This document shows positions 33,842 to 44,032 of a DNA stretch of 64,000 bases, one piece after another. The position numbers and the translations under genes are program-made. The stretch spans positions 275,667 through 339,666 of the forward strand of contig NZ_LR734817.1 in NCBI RefSeq assembly GCF_902506655.1. The letters run 5' to 3'. The number at the start of each line of letters is the position of its first letter. Position 1 is the stretch's first letter. A model generated the notes under the pieces. That model was not told where the DNA came from. It worked only from the letters and a program-made list of their open reading frames with translations, and did not search any database. This DNA comes from Marinoscillum sp. 108. GTDB lineage: Bacteria > Bacteroidota > Bacteroidia > Cytophagales > Cyclobacteriaceae.

Positions 33842-34672
33842 TTACAATTCACGAACCCATATGTTTCTAAACTGCATGCGGTCACTGTGATCCTGTAGTA
33901 CCAATGGCAGCTTCTCAGGATGCGCTATGTAATAGGGAGTGCCGATGAAACAGGTAGGCCCCAAAAGTTCCACATTATTCTGAACGAGGATTCCATTGTG
34001 AAGAACAGTCACTTTGGCCGGGCTTACCACCCCCCCTTTCTCAGAAAACTTGGGTGCCATGAAAATGATATCATAAGTCTGCCACTCCCCGGGTTGGGTA
34101 GAAGCATTAACCAATGGAATGTGCTGCTTGTAGACAGACGCTACCTGACCGTTGCTATAAGTGGGATTTTCATATCCATTGAGTACCTGTACTTCATACA
34201 TCCCCATGAATATCACTCCACTGTTTCCTCCGGCCTGGCCTGTTTTATCAGCTGGCATTTTGGGGGCTCTCCATTCCAGGTGAAGCTGTACATCCCCAAA
34301 AGCTTTTTTGGTAGCAATGGCTCCGGTGCCAGGGGCCACTTCCAGGGCATCTCCAATGATCGTCCATTCAGCCGGTGCTCCTTTGTAATCGGGATCGATC
34401 AGAGGAATCATGGCCTTAAAACCATCCATTTTCACCGGAGATCCAAACTGAGCCTTTTGCCACTGACTTTGATCTTTCCCATTGAATAGCACAATAGCAT
34501 CTGAGGGTGCTCCTGAGTTGGCGCGGGGAGTAACGGTGGGTACGTCCTTATAGAGCTCGGTGATTTCCCAGGGTTTGGTCTTATTGAGTTCGTCCCAGTT
34601 GGGCTGAGGTATGTCCTGCGCCACCAGTGTGGCTGAAAGTGTGATGAAGAAAATTGAAAAAAGTGTTTTCAT
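33842..34672 (-). CDS. DUF1080 (3-keto-disaccharide hydrolase-like) secreted protein
   Basis: The 276-residue protein has a signal peptide (MKTLFSIFFITLSATLVAQD). The DUF1080 jelly-roll fold is marked by IVLFNGKDQSQWQ near residue 62, WTIIGDALEVAPGTGAIATKKAFGDVQLHLEWRAP, GNSGVIFMGMYEVQVLNGYENPTY and DHSDRMQFRNIWVREL at the end. Some members hydrolyse glycosidic bonds of 3-keto-sugars; others only bind carbohydrate. A second protein with this domain lies at 38347. It is monocistronic with a terminator. Confidence 0.9.
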   Translation of the reverse strand: MKTLFSIFFITLSATLVAQDIPQPNWDELNKTKPWEITELYKDVPTVTPRANSGAPSDAIVLFNGKDQSQWQKAQFGSPVKMDGFKAMIPLIDPDYKGAPAEWTIIGDALEVAPGTGAIATKKAFGDVQLHLEWRAPKMPADKTGQAGGNSGVIFMGMYEVQVLNGYENPTYSNGQVASVYKQHIPLVNASTQPGEWQTYDIIFMAPKFSEKGGVVSPAKVTVLHNGILVQNNVELLGPTCFIGTPYYIAHPEKLPLVLQDHSDRMQFRNIWVREL

Positions 34673-34748
34673 GAATTGAGATTTTATTGGATCATTAAAT
34701 CTAAAGAAACCTATTGAAAATGCCGTTCTTTATTACTTTGGCGCTCCC

Positions 34749-35609
34749 ATGGCAAGGATATTTTATTACCTCATCATCAAACCCCTCTCGTTTCTCCCGA
34801 TGTGGGCGTTGTATGTATTGTCAGATCTGCTGTACCTAGTCATGCGTTGCGGGCTCACCTATCGGAAAAAAGTGGTTTTCAGTAATCTCTCCCTTGCATT
34901 CCCTGATAAACCTCATGAGGAAATCCGAGCGATCGCCTGGAAATTTTACCGCCACTTTTGCGACCTCTTAGCCGAATCTGTCCGACTTTTTAGTATTTCA
35001 AAGGAAGAGGCCATCGCGCGATTCAAAGTGGTCAACCCTGAAGTACTCGACGCACTGGCCCTGCAATCCAAAAGTGCCCTGCTGGTAGGTGGTCATTACA
35101 ACAACTGGGAGCTTTTTGCTGTAGCCACAGCCCCTCAGATTCCCCACCAGTTACTGGGTATTTACACTCCACTTACCAATGCTTTTTTTGAGAGAAAGTT
35201 CTCAGAATCACGTTCAAAATTTGGCCTGGTGCTGGTGCCTAAGAAAATGGTGAAAGAAACCTTTGAACACTACAGAAATCACCTTACGGTCACCACCTTT
35301 GCCATCGATCAAAGCCCGAGAAAAAGTCAAAAGGTATACTGGACCCGCTTTCTTGGTCAGGACACGGCAGTGCACTTCGGTGCCGAGAAATATGCCAAAT
35401 ACTATCATTACACAGTGGTCTACGGAAGTGCCCGCAAGGTCAAAAGAGGGTATTATGAGCTGCGATTTGAGCTAATAGAGGCCAATGCACCTGAAGCTCA
35501 CGAGGGATCTATCACCGAGCGAATGACTCATCTGCTCGAACACCAAATCCACGAGTCCCCGGAATACTGGCTCTGGACACACAAGCGTTGGAAACTAAAA
35601 AAAACCTAA
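34749..35609 (+). CDS. Lipid A biosynthesis acyltransferase (LpxL/HtrB family)
   Basis: The 286-residue protein has an N-terminal membrane anchor (about residues 5-30) and the acyltransferase motif HYNNWE (HX4E) with H116 and E121. The later segments TTFAIDQSPRKS, RFLGQDTAVHFGAEKYAKYY and PEYWLWTHKRWK fit the LpxL/HtrB family. It transfers a secondary acyl chain to lipid A at the inner membrane. The close of the protein (WLWTHKRWK) is highly typical. It stands alone with a terminator. Confidence 0.92.
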   Translation: MARIFYYLIIKPLSFLPMWALYVLSDLLYLVMRCGLTYRKKVVFSNLSLAFPDKPHEEIRAIAWKFYRHFCDLLAESVRLFSISKEEAIARFKVVNPEVLDALALQSKSALLVGGHYNNWELFAVATAPQIPHQLLGIYTPLTNAFFERKFSESRSKFGLVLVPKKMVKETFEHYRNHLTVTTFAIDQSPRKSQKVYWTRFLGQDTAVHFGAEKYAKYYHYTVVYGSARKVKRGYYELRFELIEANAPEAHEGSITERMTHLLEHQIHESPEYWLWTHKRWKLKKT

Positions 35610-35612
35610 AAC

Positions 35613-35645
35613 AAAAGAGGCTGCCATTGGCAGCCTCTTTTGGCT
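35613..35645 (+). terminator. Bidirectional terminator after the lipid A acyltransferase gene
   Basis: A perfect 13-base stem AAAAGAGGCTGCC / GGCAGCCTCTTTT with loop ATT. The symmetric A and T ends suit the convergent gene at 35662. Confidence 0.9.
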
Positions 35646-35661
35646 CTTATTTATTCCAAAA

Positions 35662-36315
35662 TCAGTCTGTACTAGATCTTCCCGATCGGCTCTTATAAGT
35701 AGGCTGCTCATCGCCACGATCCGAAGTACTCCTTTGGGTAGTCCCTGCATTTAACCTGGACCTGCCTTCATTAGAGGAATACTTTACACTTTCTCGCCTG
35801 CTCACCCCATAATCCACCTTGTTGGATTTGTGATGGTTTTTCCCATGCCCTTTGTCATATTTGTAATGGCCGTGTCCATGTTTGGGCTGGCTATAGTTTT
35901 GATAATGAATGGCCACGGGGCGGTAACGCGGCCCGTGATGGTAGTGATGAAAGCTTTGGCTTGCATAATACGTGGTATGAAAACCACAAAAAGTACTGCA
36001 ATGGTGATCGTAAAGTGGATAGTTATAATCTATCACTTGTCGGACAATACGACCATTTCGTTCAATGTCCACTACCACAAACACATCTCCCCTTCTCATA
36101 ATCAACTCAAAAGTGTAGCCACGTCTGAACGGCACCCGTCTGGCGTGCACCAGGTCAAATCCACGGTATTCATGCTCGATGGAATGATAAACCTCATAAG
36201 GAATCTCCCAGTGCTGCTGCACTCCCAATGAGGTGACAAACCTAAACTGCTGTGCTTCACTTTTAGAGGCTAAAAGGATGACACTCAAAACGGAAAGTAT
36301 TATTGCTCTTTTCAT
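35662..36315 (-). CDS. Secreted His/Tyr-rich protein of unknown function
   Basis: I start at 36315, which gives a signal peptide (MKRAIILSVLSVILLASKSEAQ). The 217-residue product has an N-terminal part with RFVTSLGVQQHWEIPYEVYHSIEH, a middle part rich in His and Tyr (YDHHCSTFCGFHTTYY, FHHYHHGPRYRPVAIHY) and a basic Lys/His/Ser tail (HGHGHYKYDKGHGKNHHK). The His clusters could bind metal. I do not recognise a family. It is convergent with the acyltransferase gene. Confidence 0.7.
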   Translation of the reverse strand: MKRAIILSVLSVILLASKSEAQQFRFVTSLGVQQHWEIPYEVYHSIEHEYRGFDLVHARRVPFRRGYTFELIMRRGDVFVVVDIERNGRIVRQVIDYNYPLYDHHCSTFCGFHTTYYASQSFHHYHHGPRYRPVAIHYQNYSQPKHGHGHYKYDKGHGKNHHKSNKVDYGVSRRESVKYSSNEGRSRLNAGTTQRSTSDRGDEQPTYKSRSGRSSTD

Positions 36316-36419
36316 GGCTCCACATATTTGGTTATGCGGAGATATTACCAAGTATAGTGCCAATTTGATCCAAAGAATAACAACAAACTCATTATCAATT
36401 ACTTACACAGATTTAAAAA

Positions 36420-38336
36420 TCAGTCTCCCGTCTTCAATGAGTTGATCCAGGCTGCGATTTTCATTGCTTCCTCCTTTGGTACCTGTGGCATCGGGGCCAT
36501 AGGGGTGGAGTAATCCGGCCAGTTTTCAGGCTGAGGATTATAGATCAACTCCACAATTTTCTTATCCGTATAGCGTCGCTTGGCAATGTCACTAAAGGCC
36601 GGCCCCACCACACGTTTGCTCACCTGATGACAGGCACTGCAGGTATTCTTATCCAGCAGCGGCTTCACCTGCTCATAGGTGAGCACTTCAGTAGTTAACT
36701 TAGTCACGGGCTTTTGAGGGGCCGGTTTCTTCGGCACCACAGCTGAAGTTCTTTTGGTGCTCAGCGCTGAGGCTGGCAGTTTGTCCCCTTCAGGAATGCT
36801 ATTGAGCGTATAATAGGCCGTAGGATGCAAAACAGGAAGCTGCTCATCTGCTGATCGGATGCCTGGCACATTAATTTCATGAATATAGTACCGGGTCAGA
36901 TTGTCCACCACCAGCCGCACACTCAATCCATCCTCAGCCACTTGCACCCCTTTGATCTTTAGCGGCTCTGCATTGATAGTGGGGCTACCGTAGACCGAGT
37001 GATACTTATAGGTAAAGCTCTGACCGCTATAGCTATCCAGGTTTTCTGCCAGTTTGCGATCCACAGGTTTGGTAAAAGCTATTTCAAATCCATCTGGCCG
37101 GGCCGAAACAGTCTTCATTTCCATGGGCACTTTTCCTGTCCAAATCAGTCGCTCAAAACCGGAGTTTTGATTTCCAGCTGATCCCCATCCCCTATTGGTC
37201 TCACCAATGAAAAGTGATCCGTCATTCCCCCAGTCCATTCGTAAAATCCCGGACTGAAAACCCTCTTTAAAATCGAAGGCCACACCTTGAAATTCGCCAT
37301 TGACTTTCTCCATCACCACGCGCATAATCTTACTCTGACCCTGGTCACCCACAAACACCTGACCCGCAAATGGCCCAAATGCACCTTGGGTCTCATCTTT
37401 CAAAATCTCAGAATTGGAGATCCCCAAAATGGCGTGTGGCAACCACACCGCCGGCAACCTGATCTCGGGAAATTTCTCCTTTGCGGTGGCTAAAGTGAGG
37501 GGATTCTCCTCGTCCATTATATTCTCGGGCTTGATGTATCTACCCTCTTCAAACCTCCTTCGTTCGTCTATTTCATCAAAAAATGCCTTCTGCGAAAGCT
37601 TCACCGGGGAATCCGACTCACCTGACCACCTGAGCCCTGCGGGATGTCCGGTAAAACTCCCTTTGGCGACATGCCAGACACCTCCCGAGCCCATCCAATC
37701 GCCCTGGTTGTCGGCATAGAAAAACTCATCGTCAATCATACCAATACCACAGGGTGAGCGCATGCCGGTGGCCCAGGGTTCCATTTCTCCGGATGGAGAA
37801 ATTTTCATCGTCCACCCTCTCCAGGGTACCCGGCTCTCACCGCGCCACCATTCCTGATCACCGAAAGCCACATTGGCGGTCACAAACATACTGCCATCAT
37901 CCGCGATCTTAGGACCGTAGGAGTATTCATGATAGTGACCCGAAAGTGGCCAGGAGTAAATCGTTTCGTAAACATCTGCCCGATCATCACCATTGGTATC
38001 TACCAGTTTGGTGAGCTCTCCACGCTGGGCAGCGTACAGGGCATTTTGATAATAGGCCAGGCCCAGAGATTCGTGCAGACCAGAGGCAAACAAGGTGTAT
38101 TTCGGCAATTCACCTCCGGCCAGATAAGGGTTTTCCACCAGCCATACGTCCCCCCTTCGTGTAGACAAAGCCACCCGTCCATCAGGTAAGGTGGTCACAC
38201 CACCCACCTCCAGTAGGATGCCTTCAGGCACCGGCATGGTGATGATCTTGTAGTAATCTTCTTCCTTTGGCTGAGCCACCAATGAAACCCACAAGGTGGC
38301 CAAAATAAGTGCGAAATGATATTTTAAAGTTTTCAT
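36420..38336 (-). CDS. Secreted propeller protein with C-terminal cytochrome c domain
   Basis: The 638-residue protein has a signal peptide (about 20 residues, ending VSLVAQ) and a propeller resembling glucose/sorbosone dehydrogenases (LEVGGVTTLPDGRVALSTRRGDVWLVEN, SPCGIGMIDDEFFYADNQGDW, VFVGDQGQSKIMRVVME). A single-haem cytochrome c domain closes it, with CSACH near residue 565 and a likely Met ligand in PMAPMPQVP. Such proteins oxidise sugars or alcohols in the periplasm and pass electrons to the respiratory chain. It is ten bases after the DUF1080+PA14-like gene, so the two form an operon. The substrate is unknown. Confidence 0.85.
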   Translation of the reverse strand: MKTLKYHFALILATLWVSLVAQPKEEDYYKIITMPVPEGILLEVGGVTTLPDGRVALSTRRGDVWLVENPYLAGGELPKYTLFASGLHESLGLAYYQNALYAAQRGELTKLVDTNGDDRADVYETIYSWPLSGHYHEYSYGPKIADDGSMFVTANVAFGDQEWWRGESRVPWRGWTMKISPSGEMEPWATGMRSPCGIGMIDDEFFYADNQGDWMGSGGVWHVAKGSFTGHPAGLRWSGESDSPVKLSQKAFFDEIDERRRFEEGRYIKPENIMDEENPLTLATAKEKFPEIRLPAVWLPHAILGISNSEILKDETQGAFGPFAGQVFVGDQGQSKIMRVVMEKVNGEFQGVAFDFKEGFQSGILRMDWGNDGSLFIGETNRGWGSAGNQNSGFERLIWTGKVPMEMKTVSARPDGFEIAFTKPVDRKLAENLDSYSGQSFTYKYHSVYGSPTINAEPLKIKGVQVAEDGLSVRLVVDNLTRYYIHEINVPGIRSADEQLPVLHPTAYYTLNSIPEGDKLPASALSTKRTSAVVPKKPAPQKPVTKLTTEVLTYEQVKPLLDKNTCSACHQVSKRVVGPAFSDIAKRRYTDKKIVELIYNPQPENWPDYSTPMAPMPQVPKEEAMKIAAWINSLKTGD

Positions 38337-38346
38337 ATGATTGGGC

Positions 38347-40218
38347 TTACCAGGTTAATGAATATTGGATCGGAGTGGTATCGACAGGCAAGATCAGCTC
38401 TTGGACATCACCTTTACTCCTGACAGATGGTACCTGACCCGACTGAATATTGATATAATACTGCTTGTCATCCACGGCATACCATCCATTCGGAAGCAAC
38501 TCAATCTTTCGGCCTTCAGCCACTTTCAGGTAAGTATTTGGGCTTGGGTTTGAGACAACCACCTCCCGAATAAAATACTTTGCCTCCTCATCGGGAACAA
38601 TTTGATCGCTCACTTCGGCGCCTTTGTATTCATACAAAAAAGTGGGGCGCTGACTAGCGTAATCCAGCTTGTAGCCTTTAGAAATAAGGTCCGTCGATGA
38701 CGAGGGAAATCCCTGACCAGGAGTATCGAGTACTGCCAAGGATGGCCCTGAAAACAGGTATTGCAGCATTCCTATTGGGCGAAACGAACCATCACCCCGA
38801 TCATGCCACATAGGCGTAGCGTCTACAAAATCACCCTTCCATACACACACCAGGTTGCCAGCATTCAGGTCATAGATGTAGTGAATTCTGTCCGGTTCGC
38901 CCACCCCAATGGTATGGGTAAGTCGCTGGCTTCTATCTCCTTTGAAGTCTAGAAATGCCCGAAGCAACCTTACCTCACTCTTCGGTTGGATCAGGATAGG
39001 TGGTACCAGATTGCTACCCGGAGGAGAAGAACTGAAGCTATGCAAAGCCACCGGGTAAGAATTGGTTGTAGAAACCACCAAGCTTAGACTGCTCCGCACC
39101 CAACTTTGAGCTTTGAAAAGCACCACTTCTACGGAGTGTGATCCTGCTTGCAGAGAAGTACTTGCCGACAAGCCTCCCCAGCCATCACCAATGGATGCTC
39201 CATCAATCTTAAGATTTCCAATCCCCCCGTATACCATGTCGAAGAAATAATCGGTGGTTTCCGGCACTGTAAGTTTCCCTGTGAAGACTATCCCATATTC
39301 GTTTTCTTTCCCGGCCACTTCATAGGTCAGTGCGGAGATGCTTCCGCTTTTCACCACGGCAGATTCCTTCACTTCCGACTCTGTCTCAAAGGGGCCGTGA
39401 TGCACCTCAAAGTTCAGGTCTTCCATTCGAATGTCCAGATCGCCAATGAGCTTATATCGGAAGTTCCTGAAAGCCACCGGCCCATGGTCACCCTGAATCA
39501 TGATTGGCCCCATGGCTACCTCGTCATTCACCAATGGACCGCCTGTCGGTCTGGGGATTTCCACATTGTCATGGATTTTTACTCCATTTAGCGTGGTAGA
39601 AATAACACGTGCATTGGCAATTTTATTTCCACTCGCATCAAACCTTGGTGCTTTAAAAACTACCTCCAGTTTCTGCCAAAGACCGGGGGCCTTGGCCGCA
39701 TTGACTAAAGGTGCTTTTCCCATATAACTGGTTTCAGGATTCTGCTCCCAGTTGCGGTAAATCCCTCCTATATCTGAAAAACGGGCGGTCTTTACGCCCC
39801 AGCTATCGCAAAGCTGAATTTCATATCTACCCTGAAGATAAAGGCCGGAGTTAGATCCTTTGGGGATCATCACCTCCACCTCCAGAGCAATGTCTCCATG
39901 CTCCCAATTGGTGACCAAATGACTCTTCTTGTCATCATCTGGCATGTTAAGAAGCACGCCCGTTCCGGAAACTGAGGTAATTGGCCGAGGAGGGGCTTCA
40001 CTTTTCTTTTTCTTTTTCTTGTCTAAAGGTGGCTGAGCATGAACATCTACGGTGGGGTCCATCATCACATCACCTACGATCTGCCAGTTGCCGGATTGGC
40101 TCTGAAAAGCAGAAAGATCTTCGAATGGCAATGGTTTCATGCCACTGTTCTGGGCAAAAAGAAGGGCTGACAACACCAAGTACATGACTGAACTCAGCAT
40201 AATTCGGGTTGGATTCAT
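38347..40218 (-). CDS. DUF1080 domain protein with PA14-like domain
   Basis: The chosen start at 40218 gives a signal peptide (MNPTRIMLSSVMYLVLSALLFAQ). The 623-residue protein has an N-terminal DUF1080 domain (SNSGLYLQGRYEIQLCDSWGVK, YRNWEQNPETSYMGKAPLVNAAK, GDHGPVAFRNFRYK). A PA14-like part follows (YGIVFTGKLTVPETTDYFFDMVYGGIGNLKIDG), then a C-terminal region of unknown fold with FLDFKGDRSQRLTHTIGVGEP and HDRGDGSFRPIGMLQYLFSG. A Lys-rich stretch (DKKKKKKSEAPP) follows the first 50 residues. With the cytochrome protein it may form a carbohydrate hydrolysis and oxidation pair. Confidence 0.85.
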   Translation of the reverse strand: MNPTRIMLSSVMYLVLSALLFAQNSGMKPLPFEDLSAFQSQSGNWQIVGDVMMDPTVDVHAQPPLDKKKKKKSEAPPRPITSVSGTGVLLNMPDDDKKSHLVTNWEHGDIALEVEVMIPKGSNSGLYLQGRYEIQLCDSWGVKTARFSDIGGIYRNWEQNPETSYMGKAPLVNAAKAPGLWQKLEVVFKAPRFDASGNKIANARVISTTLNGVKIHDNVEIPRPTGGPLVNDEVAMGPIMIQGDHGPVAFRNFRYKLIGDLDIRMEDLNFEVHHGPFETESEVKESAVVKSGSISALTYEVAGKENEYGIVFTGKLTVPETTDYFFDMVYGGIGNLKIDGASIGDGWGGLSASTSLQAGSHSVEVVLFKAQSWVRSSLSLVVSTTNSYPVALHSFSSSPPGSNLVPPILIQPKSEVRLLRAFLDFKGDRSQRLTHTIGVGEPDRIHYIYDLNAGNLVCVWKGDFVDATPMWHDRGDGSFRPIGMLQYLFSGPSLAVLDTPGQGFPSSSTDLISKGYKLDYASQRPTFLYEYKGAEVSDQIVPDEEAKYFIREVVVSNPSPNTYLKVAEGRKIELLPNGWYAVDDKQYYINIQSGQVPSVRSKGDVQELILPVDTTPIQYSLTW

Positions 40219-40416
40219 ATTTTGGGTTCTTAAAAATTGAGTGGATGAAGCTAAAGAAAAAATGATGGGAGTCAAAACAGAAAGCTGCCTGACTCTTCAT
40301 TTTTACCCACTCAATGGTACCCTCCAAACTCCTGCTTACCTCAAGTAAAACAGTGATCTACCTAACAATGAGGGTGTTGACCTGACCCAAGGAGTCCTAC
40401 CGAATAAAAACCATTT

Positions 40417-43400
40417 TTACATATTCCTTCGGTACTGACCTCCTACCTCAAACATGGCATGGGTAATCTGACCCAAAGAGCAATACTTGGTACTCTCCAT
40501 CAACTGCGCAAAGGTGTTTCCATTGTTCAGGGCCACATTCTGTAACTTCTGCAGGGCCGCTGCAGACTTGCTTTCATTGCGGTGATGAAGTGCATTGAGA
40601 TTGGTGATCTGAGCCTGCTTTTCGTCTTCTGTCGCCCTGATCACCTCGTCTGGAGTGATAGTCGGCGATCCTGTGGAAGACAAGAAAGTGTTCACTCCGA
40701 TTATCGGCAGGTCACCATTGTGCTTCTTGGTTTCGTAGTAGAGACTTTCCTCCTGGATTTTACCACGCTGATACATGCTCTCCATGGCCCCGAGCACACC
40801 GCCCCTTTCTGTGATCCGGTCAAACTCCACCATCACGGCTTCTTCCACCAGATCAGTCAGTTCTTCGGTAATGAATGAACCCTGCATTGGATTCTCATTT
40901 TTGGCCAGCCCCAACTCATTGTTGATGATCAGCTGAATGGCCATCGCCCTGCGCACCGAATGCTCGGTAGGTGTGGTAATGGCCTCATCGTAGGCATTGG
41001 TATGTAGCGAGTTACAGTTGTCATATATCGCATACAAAGCCTGCAAGGTGGTGCGGATGTCATTGAAATCAATCTCCTGAGCATGCAGCGAACGGCCAGA
41101 AGTCTGAATGTGGTATTTCAGCATCTGCGAACGCTCGTTGGCCCCGTATTTTATTTTCATGGCTTTCGCCCAAATCCTTCGCGCTACACGTCCAATCACC
41201 GCGTATTCAGCATCTACCCCATTGGAGAAGAAGAAACTCAGGTTTGGAGCAAACTTGTTGATGTCCATTCCGCGGGAAAGGTAATATTCCACGAAAGTGA
41301 ACCCGTTGGCCAGTGTAAAGGCGAGCTGAGTGATGGGGTTGGCCCCCGCCTCGGCAATGTGGTATCCGGAAATGGATACCGAATAAAAATTACGTACGGC
41401 ATGATCAATGAAATACTGCTGCACATCTCCCATCAAACGCAGTGAAAACTCTGTGGAAAAAATGCAGGTATTTTGTGCCTGATCCTCCTTGAGGATATCT
41501 GCCTGCACTGTACCGCGCACACTGGAAAGCGTTCTTGCTTTGATCTCTTCATAAACCTCCCTGGGCAGAACATCCTCTCCGGTGACTCCAAGAAGCATCA
41601 AGCCAAGCCCGTCGTGACCTGCCGGCAAATCACCCTTGTAAGTAGGGCGCTCACTGCCCAACTGATCATATATCTTCTTGATTTTCGCCTCTACTTCCTG
41701 CTCCAGTCCTTTTTCTTTGATGTACAGCTCACACTGCTGATCGATGGCGGCATTCATAAAAAATGCTGCAATGGTGGCAGCAGGGCCATTGATGGTCATA
41801 GAAACCGAGGTGGTAGGATCGCACAGGTTAAATCCGGAATACAATTTCTTGGCATCATCCAGGCTGCAAATGCTCACTCCTGAGTTCCCAATCTTGCCAT
41901 AAATATCTGGCCTGTGATCCGGGTCTTCTCCGTAAAGCGTCACCGAATCGAAAGCGGTAGACAATCTCGCCGCAGGCAATCCGTGAGATACATAATGAAA
42001 CCGCTTGTTGGTCCTTTCGGGTCCACCCTCTCCCGCAAACATCCGGGTGGGGTCTTCCCCTTTTCTTTTGAACGGAAACACTCCGGCTGTGTACGGAAAT
42101 TCACCGGGCACGTTTTCCTGCAGACTCCACTTCAGCACATCGCCCCAGGCCTCGTACCTCGGCAGGCTCACCTTGGGGATTTTGGAGTGCGAAAGCGTCT
42201 CACTGGTGGTTTCCACCTCTATTTTCTTGCCTCGTACTTCGTAGGTAAATTGCTCCCCGGCATAGTTGGCCTTCTTGGCTTCCCATTCTTCCAGTAGTTT
42301 CTTATTGTGCGGATCCAGATCGAGTTCCAGCTGTGACTTAGCCTCCTCTATGGCCTGTATGGCGGCTTCTTTATCCATCGCCCTCATCACCTCCAGGGAT
42401 TTATCCAATCCGTAAAGTTTCTGAGCAATCTCTTTTTGTTTTTCTACCGTCTCATTGAAATCCCGGATGGTTTCAGAAATCTCCGACAAATAGCGGGTTC
42501 GCTTTGGTGGAATGATGTAGATCTTCTCCGACATCTCCTGAGTGGTCTCAAAGCCTGACTTCAGATCGGCACCTGTCTTTTTGGACAGCGCATCGATGAT
42601 GGCCCGGTAAAGTTGGTTCATGCCCGGGTCGTTAAACTGGCTGGCGATGGTTCCATACACGGGTAGTTCTTCATCCGGTGTTTCCCAAAGCCCATGGTTG
42701 CGCTTGTATTGCTTTTTGACATCCCGAAGCGCATCCAGCGCGCCACGCTTGTCAAACTTATTGAGGGCAATGACATCCGCAAAGTCGAGCATATCGATCT
42801 TTTCCAGCTGAGTGGCTGCTCCATACTCGGGGGTCATCACATACAGGGCCATGTCTGAGTGATCGGTGATTTCGGTATCAGACTGACCGATACCGGAGGT
42901 CTCGAGGATGATCAGGTCAAAACCGGCCGCCTTGGTGATGTCCACGGCATCTTTCACATATTTGGAAAGCGCGAGGTTAGACTGCCGTGTGGCCAGTGAG
43001 CGCATATATACCCGATCACTGAAGATCGAGTTCATCCGGATACGGTCACCAAGCAGTGCTCCTCCGGTTTTCCGCTTAGACGGATCGACAGAGATCACGG
43101 CGATATTTTTATCTTCAAAATCCAGCAAAAATCTACGCACCAACTCATCCACCAGGGAAGATTTACCAGCACCCCCGGTACCGGTGATTCCTAAGACCGG
43201 GGCGATCTTCTTCGCATCCATGCTCTTGCGAATTTCATCCAGCAGCCCTATGTTTTCCTCCGGGTAATTTTCAGCAGCCGAAATCACCCTGGCTATGGCA
43301 TTGACATCCTTTTTGTCCAGCTTTTTGAGCTGCCCGTTGAGGTTTTCTCCTACCGGGAAATCACTGGTTTTTACCAGGTCGTTGATCATGCCCTGCAAGC

Positions 43401-43794
43401 CCATTTCTCGCCCATCATCTGGCGCATAGATGCGCGTGATCCCATACTCATGGAGCTCTTTGATCTCCTCGGGAAGAATAGTACCTCCACCACCGCCAAA
43501 GATCTTGATCTGGCTGGCACCACGCTCCTTCAGCAGGTCATACATGTACTTGAAGTACTCCACATGCCCACCCTGATAGCTGGTGATAGCGATGGCCTGC
43601 GCATCCTCCTGAATGGCGCAATCAACGATCTCCTGCACGGAGCGGTTGTGGCCCAGGTGGATCACCTCGCAGCCCGTAGACTGAATGATCCGACGCATGA
43701 TGTTGATGGCAGCATCGTGGCCATCAAACAGCGAGGCAGCAGTGACGATCCTAATGTGATTGACGGGTTTGTAAGGAGCAATGGTCTGAGACAT
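40417..43794 (-). CDS. icmF: Fused isobutyryl-CoA mutase (B12 domain, G-protein chaperone, mutase)
   Basis: The 1125-residue protein has an N-terminal cobalamin domain with FDGHDAAI, in which H26 is the probable cobalt ligand. A MeaB-like GTPase follows, with P-loop GTGGAGKS at 205-212, [10 protein letters not shown] and NKFDKRG. The C-terminal mutase barrel has [35 protein letters not shown] and [11 protein letters not shown]. This order is unique to IcmF, which interconverts isobutyryl-CoA and n-butyryl-CoA (some forms pivalyl- or isovaleryl-CoA). A Phe in VFPFKR where methylmalonyl-CoA mutase has Tyr fits that substrate. The GTPase loads and protects the cofactor. The gene is monocistronic. 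Confidence 0.95.
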   Translation of the reverse strand: MSQTIAPYKPVNHIRIVTAASLFDGHDAAINIMRRIIQSTGCEVIHLGHNRSVQEIVDCAIQEDAQAIAITSYQGGHVEYFKYMYDLLKERGASQIKIFGGGGGTILPEEIKELHEYGITRIYAPDDGREMGLQGMINDLVKTSDFPVGENLNGQLKKLDKKDVNAIARVISAAENYPEENIGLLDEIRKSMDAKKIAPVLGITGTGGAGKSSLVDELVRRFLLDFEDKNIAVISVDPSKRKTGGALLGDRIRMNSIFSDRVYMRSLATRQSNLALSKYVKDAVDITKAAGFDLIILETSGIGQSDTEITDHSDMALYVMTPEYGAATQLEKIDMLDFADVIALNKFDKRGALDALRDVKKQYKRNHGLWETPDEELPVYGTIASQFNDPGMNQLYRAIIDALSKKTGADLKSGFETTQEMSEKIYIIPPKRTRYLSEISETIRDFNETVEKQKEIAQKLYGLDKSLEVMRAMDKEAAIQAIEEAKSQLELDLDPHNKKLLEEWEAKKANYAGEQFTYEVRGKKIEVETTSETLSHSKIPKVSLPRYEAWGDVLKWSLQENVPGEFPYTAGVFPFKRKGEDPTRMFAGEGGPERTNKRFHYVSHGLPAARLSTAFDSVTLYGEDPDHRPDIYGKIGNSGVSICSLDDAKKLYSGFNLCDPTTSVSMTINGPAATIAAFFMNAAIDQQCELYIKEKGLEQEVEAKIKKIYDQLGSERPTYKGDLPAGHDGLGLMLLGVTGEDVLPREVYEEIKARTLSSVRGTVQADILKEDQAQNTCIFSTEFSLRLMGDVQQYFIDHAVRNFYSVSISGYHIAEAGANPITQLAFTLANGFTFVEYYLSRGMDINKFAPNLSFFFSNGVDAEYAVIGRVARRIWAKAMKIKYGANERSQMLKYHIQTSGRSLHAQEIDFNDIRTTLQALYAIYDNCNSLHTNAYDEAITTPTEHSVRRAMAIQLIINNELGLAKNENPMQGSFITEELTDLVEEAVMVEFDRITERGGVLGAMESMYQRGKIQEESLYYETKKHNGDLPIIGVNTFLSSTGSPTITPDEVIRATEDEKQAQITNLNALHHRNESKSAAALQKLQNVALNNGNTFAQLMESTKYCSLGQITHAMFEVGGQYRRNM

Positions 43795-43851
43795 AAATGA
43801 TTGGTTTATGTTTTGGGGTATTTTTTAATGTTGTTTTGGTCTACTGAACTA

Positions 43852-43859
43852 CAAAAATA
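43852..43859 (-). promoter_or_regulatory. Possible icmF promoter, -7 box
   Basis: The minus strand reads TATTTTTG, fitting TAnnTTTG, 58 bases before the icmF ATG. I find no clear -33 TTTG at the right distance. Confidence 0.3.
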
Positions 43860-44032
43860 AGTAAAACCCCACTGTGAAGGTGTCCATTTCGGGGATTTGG
43901 TGAAAGGGGAAAGGATGTTTGGAAAGCAAAGGAATTGGGTAATTCCTGTTTTGAAAATGAAGGAAATTGAAATGGAAGGTTTTGGGGATTAGGGGGGTAT
44001 TCTCAGGAAATTGAGATCACCCATCTAAAACC

